DNA of 17,987 nt from DASQBT01 sp049578545 (GTDB lineage Bacteria > Pseudomonadota > Gammaproteobacteria > Burkholderiales > Thiobacillaceae). Below, piece after piece: positions 7,967 to 15,879 of this stretch. The position numbers were made by a program, and so were the translations under genes. The notes beneath the pieces were generated by a model. It was not told where the DNA came from and did no database searches. It worked only from the letters and a program-made list of their open reading frames with translations. How positions within the stretch are numbered: the stretch's first letter is position 1; every line of letters begins with the position of its first letter. The DNA lies in assembly GCA_049578545.1 (NCBI GenBank), contig JBAUMF010000116.1:1-17987 (forward strand). The letters are read 5' to 3'.

Positions 7967-9324
7967 GCCGGCATCCCAGGCGTGGCCTCAGCGTGCAGGG
8001 CGGCCAGAAGTTCCTGGGTGATCTGGCTGGGGAGCTTGCCGGTGGCGTTGCGCGGCAGAGCGTCGACGAACAGCAGGGGGCGCGGCAGAAAGACCGGGTC
8101 GATGCGCTCGCGCAGGGCCTGGGTCAGGGCCGCCGGGGTAAGGCCGGGGGCGACCACCACGGCGGTGAGGCGGTGGATCCTGTCCGGGCTGTCCTCCCGG
8201 GGCAGCAGAAACACGCCATCCTGCACCCCCGAGATGGCGGTCAACTGATGGTTGAGGTAGGCCAGCGAGGTGCGCTTGCCGGCGATGTTGACCTGGTCGG
8301 CATGGCGGCCATACAGCAGGAAAGTGATCGACACCGGGCCGTCGCCGGTGAGGTCGATGACATCGGCGAGGCAGGTCGGGCTGTCGATGTGCCCGCCCTC
8401 GGCCCACAGCGTCTGCCCGTCGCGGCGCAGACGGACGCCCGCCAGAGTTTGCCATTCGAGGCCGGCCGCAGTGCGCCGCGAGGCGAGCTGTCCGGTCTCG
8501 GTGCAGCCGTAGATCTCGTGGAGCGGGGCGCCAAAACGGCTCTCGGCTTCCCGGGCCAGGTCTTGCGACAGCGGGGCGGTGGCCGAGAGAAGCTGGTCGA
8601 CCGCCGGCAGCGTTGCCTGATCCGTGAGCAGGGCGCGCAGGTGGTAAGGGGTGGTGACCAGCACCCGCGGACGCGGCAGGCTCGCCAGGGCGGCGCAGAT
8701 GTCCGCCGGGTAGAAGGGGCGGCCGGCATGCAGCACGGCGCCGCTTTGCAGCGGCATCAGGACGGTGGATTCCAGGCCGTACATGTGCTGGGGCGGGACA
8801 GTACCGACGATGGCATGGGCGGCGCCGACGCCCAGGCGTTCCGCCTCAGCCCGCACGTTGCGCACCAGGCTGCCCCAGCGCTTGGCGTGGGGCACCGGCA
8901 CGCCGGTGGAACCGGAAGTAAAGACCAGTGCGATGACTTGTTCGCAATTGATGTCGGGGATGGCCGGGTTGGGCGCGGGTGGCGGCGCCGATTCGGGATA
9001 GCGGACGGCGGGCAGGTCAACGCCACCATCATCTTTGTCCACGATGCAGAAGACATCCGGGGCGATTCTCTGCATTTGCCGGACCATCTCCGGGGTATGG
9101 GTGGAGGGCAGCAGGCTGATGCGGTCGCTGACGATGCACGCCGCAAGGGCGACGGTGAAACGGTAGCGGTCGCCGCACAGGTTGAGCACATGCCGCCCCG
9201 GCGGCAGCTGGCCGGCGACGTGCTCGACCTCGCCCAGAAACTGCCTGACGCTGACCGGCGTACTGCCGCGCCAGGCCATGCCGGCATCGAGGCGGCGATG
9301 GGCGATGAGCGGGAGGGTCGTCAT
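7963..9324 (-). CDS. AMP-dependent acyl-CoA/acyl-ACP synthetase (aryl starter ligase)
   Basis: 453 residues of the ANL adenylating superfamily. Visible core motifs are FTSGSTGVP (A3, about 135-143), YGCTETG (A5, 272-278), GRHADQVNIAGKR (A8, 339-351) and LPRNATGKLP (A10) with the catalytic Lys430. It would adenylate a free aromatic acid such as a 4-hydroxybenzoate or cinnamate derivative and load it on the ACP encoded two genes upstream. The compact N-terminal region is typical of the APE/xanthomonadin ligase group. I chose ATG 9322-9324 (MTTLPLIAHRR); a TTG at 9333 would add three residues. It begins 18 bases after the COG4648 gene with no strong ribosome binding site, so coupling is likely. 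Confidence 0.9.
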   Translation of the reverse strand: MTTLPLIAHRRLDAGMAWRGSTPVSVRQFLGEVEHVAGQLPPGRHVLNLCGDRYRFTVALAACIVSDRISLLPSTHTPEMVRQMQRIAPDVFCIVDKDDGGVDLPAVRYPESAPPPAPNPAIPDINCEQVIALVFTSGSTGVPVPHAKRWGSLVRNVRAEAERLGVGAAHAIVGTVPPQHMYGLESTVLMPLQSGAVLHAGRPFYPADICAALASLPRPRVLVTTPYHLRALLTDQATLPAVDQLLSATAPLSQDLAREAESRFGAPLHEIYGCTETGQLASRRTAAGLEWQTLAGVRLRRDGQTLWAEGGHIDSPTCLADVIDLTGDGPVSITFLLYGRHADQVNIAGKRTSLAYLNHQLTAISGVQDGVFLLPREDSPDRIHRLTAVVVAPGLTPAALTQALRERIDPVFLPRPLLFVDALPRNATGKLPSQITQELLAALHAEATPGMPA

Positions 9325-9342
9325 GGACAGCAAGAAAGCAGC

Positions 9343-10020
9343 CTAACGGGTATGTGGGGAAATGCCCGGGCGCGCGGCCGGGGTTTTCCAGTAGGCACGC
9401 ATACCGTCCAGGATGCTGTGTTTTTTCTGGTGTGGCAGCTTGCGCCGGCGCACCCCGTATTCGATGGCAAACATCAGCAGAACCAGCGGAAAGGAGAGGA
9501 AATTGGCGAAAACCGACCAGACCTCGATGCTGACCAAGAAGAACAGGAGGCTGGAAACCAGGCTGATCGCCAGAAGAAACAGCGTCCACGCCAGCGTGAC
9601 CTGGCGCGAATAACGGACCTCCTCGGGCGCCAGGCTGCCGTGTACCGCTTCGGCAAAGCGGGTGCACAAGGGCTGCCGCCCGGGTGCCAGGGTGACTCCG
9701 AACACGGCGGCCAGCATGGCATAAGTGACGGCGTGCTGAAGGAAATAGACCCAGCTGAAATTTCGCTCCAGCACGCCCCAGAACCCCCACAGCACCACAC
9801 CCACGACCGCACACAAGAGCAACATGGCCGGCCGCATGGGCGAACGCCAGGTCAGCCAGAGCAGGATGGCCAGGGAAGGCGTCAGGGAGACCGCTACCCC
9901 CAGGGACGGGAAGGTGGCGGCCGCCGATGTGGTGGCGCTGTAATGCGCCAGCACAGGATAACCAATGCACCCGGCGGCGATGACGATCCAGCGAACCGCG
10001 CGCACCAGGGTCGAAGTCAT
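9343..10020 (-). CDS. COG4648-type predicted inner-membrane protein of the APE cluster
   Basis: 225 residues with about five or six hydrophobic segments, including IVIAAGCIGYPVLA, MLLLCAVVGVVLWGFW and a long hydrophobic stretch near 150-190. The C-terminus is basic (YGVRRRKLPHQKK). This is the small membrane protein regularly found between the ACP and the ligase in APE clusters; its biochemical role is unknown. ATG 10018-10020 overlaps the ACP stop TGA (10017-10019) as ATGA. No enzymatic motif is visible. Assignment rests on hydrophobic profile, length and position more than on a diagnostic motif. Confidence 0.78.
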   Translation of the reverse strand: MTSTLVRAVRWIVIAAGCIGYPVLAHYSATTSAAATFPSLGVAVSLTPSLAILLWLTWRSPMRPAMLLLCAVVGVVLWGFWGVLERNFSWVYFLQHAVTYAMLAAVFGVTLAPGRQPLCTRFAEAVHGSLAPEEVRYSRQVTLAWTLFLLAISLVSSLLFFLVSIEVWSVFANFLSFPLVLLMFAIEYGVRRRKLPHQKKHSILDGMRAYWKTPAARPGISPHTR

Positions 10021-10286
10021 TTTGTTCTGTTTGCCGCAATGTGCTGGGTCAGGCTGGCGAGGGAACCGAAGATGCGGACGTTGTCCGCATTATCGGAGCG
10101 TAACTGGAAACCGAAATGCTTGGAAACAACCAGGGCCACTTCCAGAATGTCGATGGAATCGAGCCCGAGTCCCTCGCCGTAAAGGGGGGCATCGGGCTGA
10201 ATCTCTTCCGGACTTATGTCGAGATTTAAGGCACAGACGATGAGCCTGGCGACGTCGTTTTGCAATTCATGGTTGGTTTCAGACAT
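10017..10286 (-). CDS. Acyl carrier protein of the aryl polyene cluster
   Basis: 89 residues, acidic and helical, with the phosphopantetheine site LGLDSIDILE and Ser44 as attachment residue. It would carry the aryl starter and the growing polyene between the ligase, synthase, dehydratases and acyltransferase. Described APE clusters usually contain two ACP genes, but only one is seen here; a second would be expected just upstream, where IS debris now begins. The gene is the first of the minus-strand operon in this window. Start ATG 10284-10286 has only a weak purine-rich upstream sequence. Confidence 0.92.
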   Translation of the reverse strand: MSETNHELQNDVARLIVCALNLDISPEEIQPDAPLYGEGLGLDSIDILEVALVVSKHFGFQLRSDNADNVRIFGSLASLTQHIAANRTK

Positions 10287-10340
10287 GGTGATTTCACATC
10301 AATATGGATGAGGCGACCCGACCGAATCGGGCCGGTGTCA

Positions 10341-10346
10341 ATTATA
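10341..10346 (-). promoter_or_regulatory. Possible -10 box for the APE operon
   Basis: On the minus strand this reads TATAAT, about 55 bases upstream of the ACP start. No good -35 box lies 16-18 bases further upstream. A short inverted repeat (CCCGA 10317-10321 / TCGGG 10327-10331) lies in the would-be leader. This is a consensus match only, in otherwise GC-rich DNA. Confidence 0.25.
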
Positions 10347-10375
10347 TTCGGTAAGCGGCCTTATTGATGCCGAGT

Positions 10376-10642
10376 TTAGTCCGGCTTGCGATACACGTGC
10401 GGGCGCGGGTGGCCGGGGCGGTGGTTGCCGACCTTCTCGGCCGGGGCGTCGCCATTCGGATAGCCCAAGTGGTGGCTCAGCTCTGCGTTCAACGCCCGTT
10501 CCAGCAGCGCCTTCTTCAACTGTTGGAAGATCGACTCTACCCCGGCCGCCGACACAGGGCCGGGAATCAGCTCCTGCAACACCTCAGGGTCGATGCGGAT
10601 CGGCGCCTCAGCCACCCGCGCTACCTTTTTCTTGCGTGGCAT
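10376..10642 (-). pseudogene. IS256-family transposase, N-terminal remnant
   Basis: The first 88 codons of a Mutator/IS256-type transposase, which is normally about 400 residues. The diagnostic block is KKALLERALNAELSHHLGYP followed by KVGNHR, the usual N-terminal region before the DDE core. The last dozen residues after NHR do not fit the family, so the break is near 10400-10420, and a TAA follows at 10376. The start is convincing: AAAGGAG stands five bases before ATG 10640-10642. No DDE residues remain, so it cannot be active. The break abuts the presumed upstream region of the APE operon. Confidence 0.75.
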
Positions 10643-10713
10643 ACCGGCTCCTTTCAGAGTTCATGGTATGCCTTGAGTGAGGTCCGTTTTGGAGGACAAA
10701 TAAGTCGCGCTCA

Positions 10714-11188
10714 TCATGCTGCCTTTTCCAGGTTTGCATAATATCGTTTCACGAACTCAGCGGGTGCCAGATAACCTATCTTGGCGTGCCGTCTGATCTG
10801 GTTGTAAAACACCTCGATGTAATCAAAGATTTCCCGTCGGGCTGCCTCGCGGGTGGCAAAGCGGTAGTGGTGCAGGCTCTCCGTCTTCAAACTGCCAAAG
10901 AAGCTTTCCATCGGCGCGTTGTCCCAGCAATTTCCCTTCCGCGACATTGAGGTTTGCATGCCGTAAGCTGCTTGCAGATCGCGATAGGCCTGGCTGCAGT
11001 ATTGACTGCCCCGGTCGGAGTGATGAATCAGTCCAGGTTGGGGGTTCTTCTTCCACCATGCCGCCCGAAGGGCTTGCATGACGAGTGCCTTGGTCATGCG
11101 CTCTCCCATGGCCCAGCCCAGCAGTTCACAGGTGTGCACGTCCTTGCTCCCCGCCAGATACAACCAACCCTCATCGGTGGGCAGTGGA
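10714..11188 (-). pseudogene. IS3-family transposase (OrfB), C-terminal half; 3' exon of a group II intron
   Basis: About 158 codons of the integrase-core domain. Reading on the minus strand it enters at PLPTDEGWLYLAG and includes HHSDRGSQYC (second catalytic Asp) and NAPMESFFGSLKTE (catalytic Glu), ending RYYANLEKAA. The first Asp, normally a few residues before PTDEGW in a DITY motif, is missing because the reading frame is joined at 11189 to group II intron domain VI. The N-terminal part of OrfB and any OrfA are absent from the window, so this is a dead fragment. No obvious second copy lies close by except a 53-bp relic at 14523-14575. Confidence 0.85.
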
Positions 11189-11268
11189 GTAAGAGACCGG
11201 GCGTAGTCGAACTATTTCCCGGCCTCTTCTCCCCGAACCGGGCTTGCACCTCTCGGCGCATCCGGCTC
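11189..11268 (-). ncRNA. Group II intron domains V and VI (3' end of intron)
   Basis: Domain V is a 34-nt hairpin at 11235-11268. It starts GAGCCGGATGCGCC, has a GAGA tetraloop and ends CCGGTTC, with the catalytic AGC triad in the first stem. Domain VI is a second hairpin: about ten pairs between 11218-11228 and 11191-11201 closed over an inner TAGT/ACTA stem. The intron probably ends in AC at 11189, after which the sequence becomes the IS3 transposase frame. The pairing at the end of the lower domain V helix is A against C, and the bulge reads AAG rather than the usual ACG, which suggests decay. Confidence 0.75.
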
Positions 11269-11273
11269 TCCAT

Positions 11274-11349
11274 TCAAGCGTTGCTCATGGCAAAGGCGAT
11301 ATCAGCGTAACGCGACTCAATGAATTGGCGCTCCCCATCCTGCAAAAGA
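11274..11349 (-). pseudogene. Group II intron reverse transcriptase, C-terminal remnant
   Basis: A short minus-strand reading frame ending RQFIESRYADIAFAMSNA and a TGA at 11274-11276, six bases before domain V. Its position directly ahead of domain V is where an intron-encoded protein ends, and I recall similar SRYxDVAxAMSHA-type endings in this reverse transcriptase group. Upstream of about 11350 the frame stops matching, where the recombinase fragment begins on the other strand. It is best read with the N-terminal part at 13242-13760 as the two ends of one interrupted gene. Confidence 0.5.
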
Positions 11350-11352
11350 TAG

Positions 11353-13230
11353 GGATCACGCCTGGCGCGCAATAATTCCGATTGGTACCACCTGCTCGAT
11401 CTGTGTGCGATGACGGATACGTTGATCGGAGATGCCGATGGTCTTTATCATCCAGCTTGGTTCAATGATCGCTTGTTACTCGGTCTGAAGGGCACGATGA
11501 GCGAAGCCGAATTGCATATCATCCGCGCACGCCTCGAAGGGGGCATTCGCAACAAAGCAGCCCGCGGCGAACTACGCCGCGGGCTGCCCACCGGATTCGT
11601 TTGGGGTGAGGAGGAGGGTCAGGTATTGCTGCACCCCAATGCCGCTGTCACAGCAGCGATTCGATGCGTTTTTGAGCGCTTTGCCGAACTCCGGTCGGTG
11701 CGCCGTGTTTGGCTGTGGCTTCGCTCCGGAGGGCTATCGTTTCCCGCACAGTACAACTACGGCAAGGAAATCCGCTGGGGTGCGCCTACCTACACGGGCA
11801 TCCACAATATCCTCACCAGCCCCGTCTACGCGGGTGCCTACGTCTACGGCAAGAGTCGCCACGAACGCGTACTCACGGAGGCGGGTAAAATTAAACATCG
11901 GTGTCGGAAATTGCCCCAGTCGCAATGGGCAGTTCTCATTCATGAACATCACGAGGGTTTTATTGACTGGGCCACCTATGAAGCCAATCAGGCACGCATC
12001 GGCACCAATATTCGTCCCCGAGCGCACCAGCCAGAAGGCGCCGCCCTGTTGCAAGGCATCGCGAGTTGCGGCCACTGTGGCCGCAAACTACGCACCCAAT
12101 ATCCCGGACGAAATGCTCGTCCCGGCTACTACTGCGCCAGAAATAACGTCGTCAATGGTCGCGGCGTCCACTGCCTGAGCATCGCCGGGGTACAAATCGA
12201 CCAAGCGGTCTCGGAAGCACTTCTGGAAGCGCTCAAGCCCGCTGCCTTTGAAGCGACGCTGCAGGCCACACAAGACCTCGAATCCGATCATGAGGCGGCG
12301 CTGACGCAATGGCGTCTCGCTGTCGAACGAGCGCGCTATGAGGCGCAACGTGCAGAGCGTCGATATCGTGCTGTCGATCCCGAGAATCGGCTTGTCGCAC
12401 GGGGGCTCGAAGCGGAATGGGAACTGCGCTTGAGTGAACTCGATCACGCACAAGCCGAGTTGCTTCGCAAAAGCCAGTTGCGTCCCGTTAAACTAAGCTC
12501 CGAAGATTATCAACGCATCCGTGCTCTTGGTGCTGATCTCCAGCGCGTTTGGACCGCGCGCACGACGACCGATCGCGACAAGAAGGAGTTACTACGCACG
12601 CTGCTCGAAGAAGTCATCATTACCGTGCAACGTGAAGAACTGCTCGCCCATCTCACGCTCCGTTTGCCCCGCCTCAATCCCGCTCGGATCCGTACTGACG
12701 AAGACACCGTCGAACTGGTTCGCCGACTCTCCACTCACTATCCAGACGGGGTCATCGCAGGCATTCTCAACCGGCAAGGACGCAAGACGGTTCGCGGTGA
12801 GCGCTTCTCTGCGAACCATGTGGGCAGTCTGCTTCGCTATCGCCACATCGCGCGCTTCGAGCCATCATCGGATACGCTGCAGGGCGAGCTGGTTACCATC
12901 GCCAAAGCCGCCGAGATCCTCTTGGTTGCCCCCGCCACCATTCATCGCTGGCTCGCCGAGGGGCTCATCGCCGGCGAACAGATCACGCCGGGCGCACCAT
13001 GGCAAATTCGCATTACTGATCAATTGCGCGCACGATTCGTCGAGGAAGCGCCCCACGGCTACGTCGCCATGCTCGAAGCCACACTACTGCTCGGCGTATC
13101 GCGCCAGACCGTGTTGCAGCGTGTAAAGCGTGGCGAACTTGATGCCGTTCATGTTGTTCGCGGAAGGAGAAAAGGCATTCGAATCAGAATCATAGATGAT
13201 CAACCAGATCTCTTCACTCAATCATCATGA
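11353..13230 (+). pseudogene. Large serine recombinase lacking its catalytic N-terminus
   Basis: An intact frame of 606 codons runs from ATG 11410, but family similarity begins earlier at SRLARNNSDWYHLLDLCAMT (from 11356), just after an in-frame TAG (11350-11352). What remains is the end of the resolvase domain (the conserved SRLAR arginines), the recombinase DNA-binding domain (about 55-165), a zinc ribbon with Cys220, Cys223, Cys242 and Cys255, a helical coiled region (about 265-390), and two C-terminal helix-turn-helix units near 490-520 and 550-590. The N-terminal segment with the nucleophilic Ser and first arginines, some 70-100 residues, is gone, so strand exchange is not expected. A residual DNA-binding product from ATG 11410 is possible but unproven. 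It is on the opposite strand to the surrounding intron. Confidence 0.85.
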
Positions 13231-13241
13231 CAAGGGGTGCA

Positions 13242-13760
13242 TTATGAAGCCACATCCAAGTAGCTGGACAGGTCGCCCTCAATTACCCAGCGACCCGCCG
13301 TGCGATCTTCGCCACTTTCCGTCAATTGCAACCTGACCGTTCGCATCGCATGGTGAACACTACGAGCAGGCCGAAAGCCGTAGGAAGCGCCATGGAAATC
13401 ACTCTCCCATATTGGCTCCATGGCCATCAACATGGCCCGTTGAACAATCCGGTCCCGCAGGCTCGGAATTCCTAGTGGCCGCAGCTTGCCGTTGGCTTTC
13501 GGTATGTAAACGCGTCGCGCTGGCAGCGGCTGGTAAGAGCCCACAAGCAATTCTTCACGTATCACCGTCAGCTCGTGGAGCAGGTTTACCTCCATTGTGC
13601 TTTTGGTCATGCCGTCGACCCCCGGCGTCCTCGCACCACTCGATGATAACGTGATGCGTGCCGCCTCGCTCAACCAAGTACTGTCGGCAACGAGTCGCAA
13701 GAGCCGATCGAACTTGCGTTCTTTCGAATCCGTCGACCACGTCGCCAGCTTGCATTGCAT
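13242..13760 (-). pseudogene. Group II intron reverse transcriptase/maturase, N-terminal part
   Basis: About 172 codons from ATG 13758-13760 (MQCKLATW); a TTG at 13775 would add five. Family landmarks are ARTPGVDGM, RRVYIPKANGKLRPLGIPSLRDRIVQ (RT1), ASYGFRPARSVHHAM (RT2) and RWVIEGDLSSYLD (RT3, first catalytic Asp). Similarity ends there at about 13250, and the frame closes with DVAS and a stop. The YADD box, thumb/X domain and any endonuclease domain are missing; a full protein would be 400-550 residues. The missing core is replaced by the oppositely oriented recombinase fragment at 11353-13230. The product cannot be an active reverse transcriptase. Confidence 0.88.
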
Positions 13761-13775
13761 TTCACTGATTATCAA

Positions 13776-14480
13776 AGGTCTTCACCTCATTGTGGTCAGT
13801 TAATCCACCACACAAGCCACTCAAACTGCCCCCCTTCGCCATGTGGCCGGCTTTCCCGGTCTCCGACTACTACGAGGGCTCCGTCAACCAGCACAGCCTC
13901 GGGGACACACTCCCTTATCAACTATGCTGGCCTTCCCCAGTTCACATGCTGGACTCGAACGCACGGGTGAGGTTGCCTATCGCAGTCTTTGTCATTGCTT
14001 TCTGCAAGTCGTCGCGGATGCCACGGTCTAGCTACGCGCTCCCCGTGCCTCCCTGTTGGCTGCCATACATGTCCATCCATCATTCGCGGTAGCCGATCCT
14101 ATGTGTATCGGCTACCGATCCGTGTCCTGCCCGTGAAGCGGTGTGGGCAGGGGTGACACTTCAACCCTCAGATGCGTTTCAATAGGTTCGTGTTCTTCAA
14201 CCATCCCGTGCTCAGCCTAGAGGCTCATCTTGGCGTAACCGCTTCGCCGCAAGCCCCGTTTCCTGCGGACTTCGTCACCTTGCTAGTGTCAGCAAGTCAC
14301 CGCCGCTTCGGCTCACTCCTTTCCGTAGCGAAAGAAGGGCAGTGCTCACGATCGCTACCTCAGCGAGCACTGCATTCCAAACATGCTCAAGCAACTTGCG
14401 CCCCAGTACAGGCGGCGTTCGTTGGCTGGGCGTACCCGGCGTGGGATTCTTTCCATTTCCTTCTCTCCTGTAAGTCGTCA
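13776..14480 (-). ncRNA. Probable 5' RNA region (domains I-IV) of the group II intron
   Basis: This 0.7-kb stretch upstream of the reverse transcriptase has no credible gene and is dense in inverted repeats: an 11-bp perfect stem at 14087-14117, CCTGCCC/GGGCAGG at 14126-14151 enclosed by GTGTC/GACAC, CTTGCT/AGCAAG near 14279-14296, and CCGCA/TGCGG near 14250-14275. A minus-strand GGGAAAGCCGG stretch precedes the reverse transcriptase as in other bacterial introns. I could not place the 5' splice site, and the expected IS3 5' exon is not found next to it, so the 5' boundary is rearranged or further right. The exact limits are estimates. Confidence 0.5.
14087..14117. repeat. Perfect 11-bp inverted repeat (hairpin in intron RNA region)
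   Basis: CGGTAGCCGAT at 14087-14097 pairs perfectly with ATCGGCTACCG at 14107-14117 around a 9-base loop. It has no T-run after it and lies inside the group II intron 5' region, so it is more likely an intron stem than a terminator. Confidence 0.6.
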
Positions 14481-14522
14481 TACTACCGTCGACTCATTTG
14501 TCCAGAAAATCAGGCCCCACTC

Positions 14523-14575
14523 ATTGAGGTTTGCATCCCATAACCCGCTTGGAGATTGCGATACGCCTGGCTGCA
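14523..14575 (-). pseudogene. Relic of a second IS3-family transposase copy
   Basis: These 53 bases align without gaps to 10946-10998 inside the IS3 transposase, with 7 mismatches by eye. In the minus frame they read SQAYRNLQAGYGMQTSMS against SQAYRDLQAAYGMQTSMS. Similarity stops abruptly on both sides. Because this segment corresponds to a region downstream of the intron insertion point, it is not the missing 5' exon but a piece of another copy. Confidence 0.7.
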
Positions 14576-14577
14576 AC

Positions 14578-14771
14578 GGCAAGCCCCAATACAGCATACT
14601 GGGCTATGTCAATGCAGAACGTCGGGAGCAATCTCGCCTGCGCTCGGGTTGTCACTATTCATTTGACTATTCCGCTGGTTGATGGCCATCGGGAACACAC
14701 GGAGGCAGTGAAGGTGCCGGCGAAAAGTCCAGCGTCATGTTTTTCTCTTGATTCACCTGGGAGTGGGGAAC
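14578..14771. other. Unassigned stretch left of the IS630 element
   Basis: No gene is recognised. On the minus strand a 23-codon frame from ATG 14738 (MTLDFSPAPSLPPCVPDGHQ) and a 17-codon frame (MNSDNPSAGEIAPDVLH) are present, but neither has a strong ribosome binding site or a family I know. It is probably debris between the intron/IS3 remnants and the IS630 insertion. Confidence 0.4.
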
Positions 14772-14773
14772 TA

Positions 14774-14794
14774 TACATAGCGTCTTAAATAATG
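14774..14794. repeat. IS630 left terminal inverted repeat
   Basis: It starts TACATAGCGTCTT and matches the reverse complement of 15880-15900 at 19 of 21 positions. It contains the transposase stop TAA (14785-14787). Confidence 0.88.
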
Positions 14795-15823
14795 GCGCAT
14801 AGTCTGGCCAACTGTCGATTGGGTCTGGCCCAGAGTCTGAAGCGCTCTTGCACGGCGTCGACGACATGGTCGAGGGTCGGAAAGTGCCGGTTGTGGGTGG
14901 CCATGCGGCGCGTGAGTTTCCAAACCCGCTCGATTCGATTGAGTTCAGGACTGTATGGGGGCAAGAACATGAGCGTGAGCACCTTGTGGTGCGCGTGCAG
15001 CCAGGACTGGAGCATGCGGGCATGGTGGTACTTGGCATTGTCCAGCACCAGGACCGGGCGCTTGCCACGGGAGCGGTGTTTGAGCGGACGCAGCAGAAAG
15101 CGCTGGAAGGACTCGCCATTGAAGATTGGCTCGAAGGCGGTAACCAGTGTGCCGGTGCGGACGTTGGCCGCGCCGAAGCAGGCCACGGACTTGCGCGTGG
15201 GCGCATGCAGGAGAATGGGGTCTTTGTCTTCCGGCGGCACCCACATACGGCAGCGTGTGCCATGTTGCTGGAAGTGGCATTCGTCGGAACTCCATAGATC
15301 AACCTTTGGATCGGCGGCCAGTCGCCGCAGTTTTTTTAAAGGCAGCCTGTGCTGCCGGGTCGGCCTTGGCGATGACCGGACGAGGTTTGCGCAGCCGAAA
15401 TCCCATCCGGCCGAACAGCCGCTGGCATTGGCGCGTCCCCAACACGACCTGATAACGCTGGCGCAAATGCTCGGCCAGCAGCTTGCCATCCCACAGGGTC
15501 TGGGCAAACCCGAAGTCACGCGGATTGCGCCGCAAGTCGCGCTCCAGGGACTGCCAATGCGCATCAGTCAACCGACTCGGACGCCCGGCTCGCTCTCCTT
15601 CCTGCAATCCGGCAAATCCGATTTCCTCGAACCGATTGACCCAGCGCTGTACCGTGCGTTCGCTCTCGTTGAGCCACAGCGCCGCCTGACGCGCACTCAT
15701 GCCGTTCGCCACCAGCAAGACGCCGTGCAGACGGTGATCGTACCGGGACTCGTCATTGCGCTCGATCTCCTGGCGTATCGCAACACCCATGACCTCCGTG
15801 TCGCTGATTTCCAGTTTCCTCAT
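14785..15823 (-). pseudogene. IS630-family transposase, frameshifted at an A7 run
   Basis: Two overlapping frames make one transposase of about 345 residues. The first, from ATG 15821-15823 (MRKLEISDTEVMGV, with GGGAG eight bases upstream), carries the helix-turn-helix part: ARQAALWLNESERTVQRWVNRF and GRPSRLTDAHW. The second carries the DDE core: VDLWSSDECHFQQ, VLVLDNAKYHHA (second Asp) and LPPYSPELNRIERVWK (final Glu). The frames meet at seven A residues on the minus strand (15331-15337). Joining them needs a +1 shift, equal to losing one A. Read as it stands, the first frame stops at 15299-15301. This is either an inactivating one-base insertion or a slippage site that still allows some full-length protein. 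Confidence 0.85.
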
Positions 15824-15879
15824 GACGGCAACTCCCATCACCCATGGATGACTCCGTCAGTGTAGCATACAACATACGA

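Noticed and set aside
7993..10182. Plus-strand open frame of 729 codons
   Set aside because: It is antisense to the ligase, the COG4648 gene and the ACP, all well supported. No recognised domain; again explained by GC-rich codon bias on the other strand.
10313..10341. Minus-strand TTGACA at 10336-10341 as a -35 box
   Set aside because: The position 17 bases downstream reads GGTCGC, with no -10 resemblance.
14151..14159. GTGTCACCC on the minus strand as the intron 5' splice site
   Set aside because: It resembles a GUGYG start, but the GTGTC is one arm of a hairpin with 14122-14126, and structured intron-like RNA continues upstream of it. No exon-like IS3 sequence abuts it.
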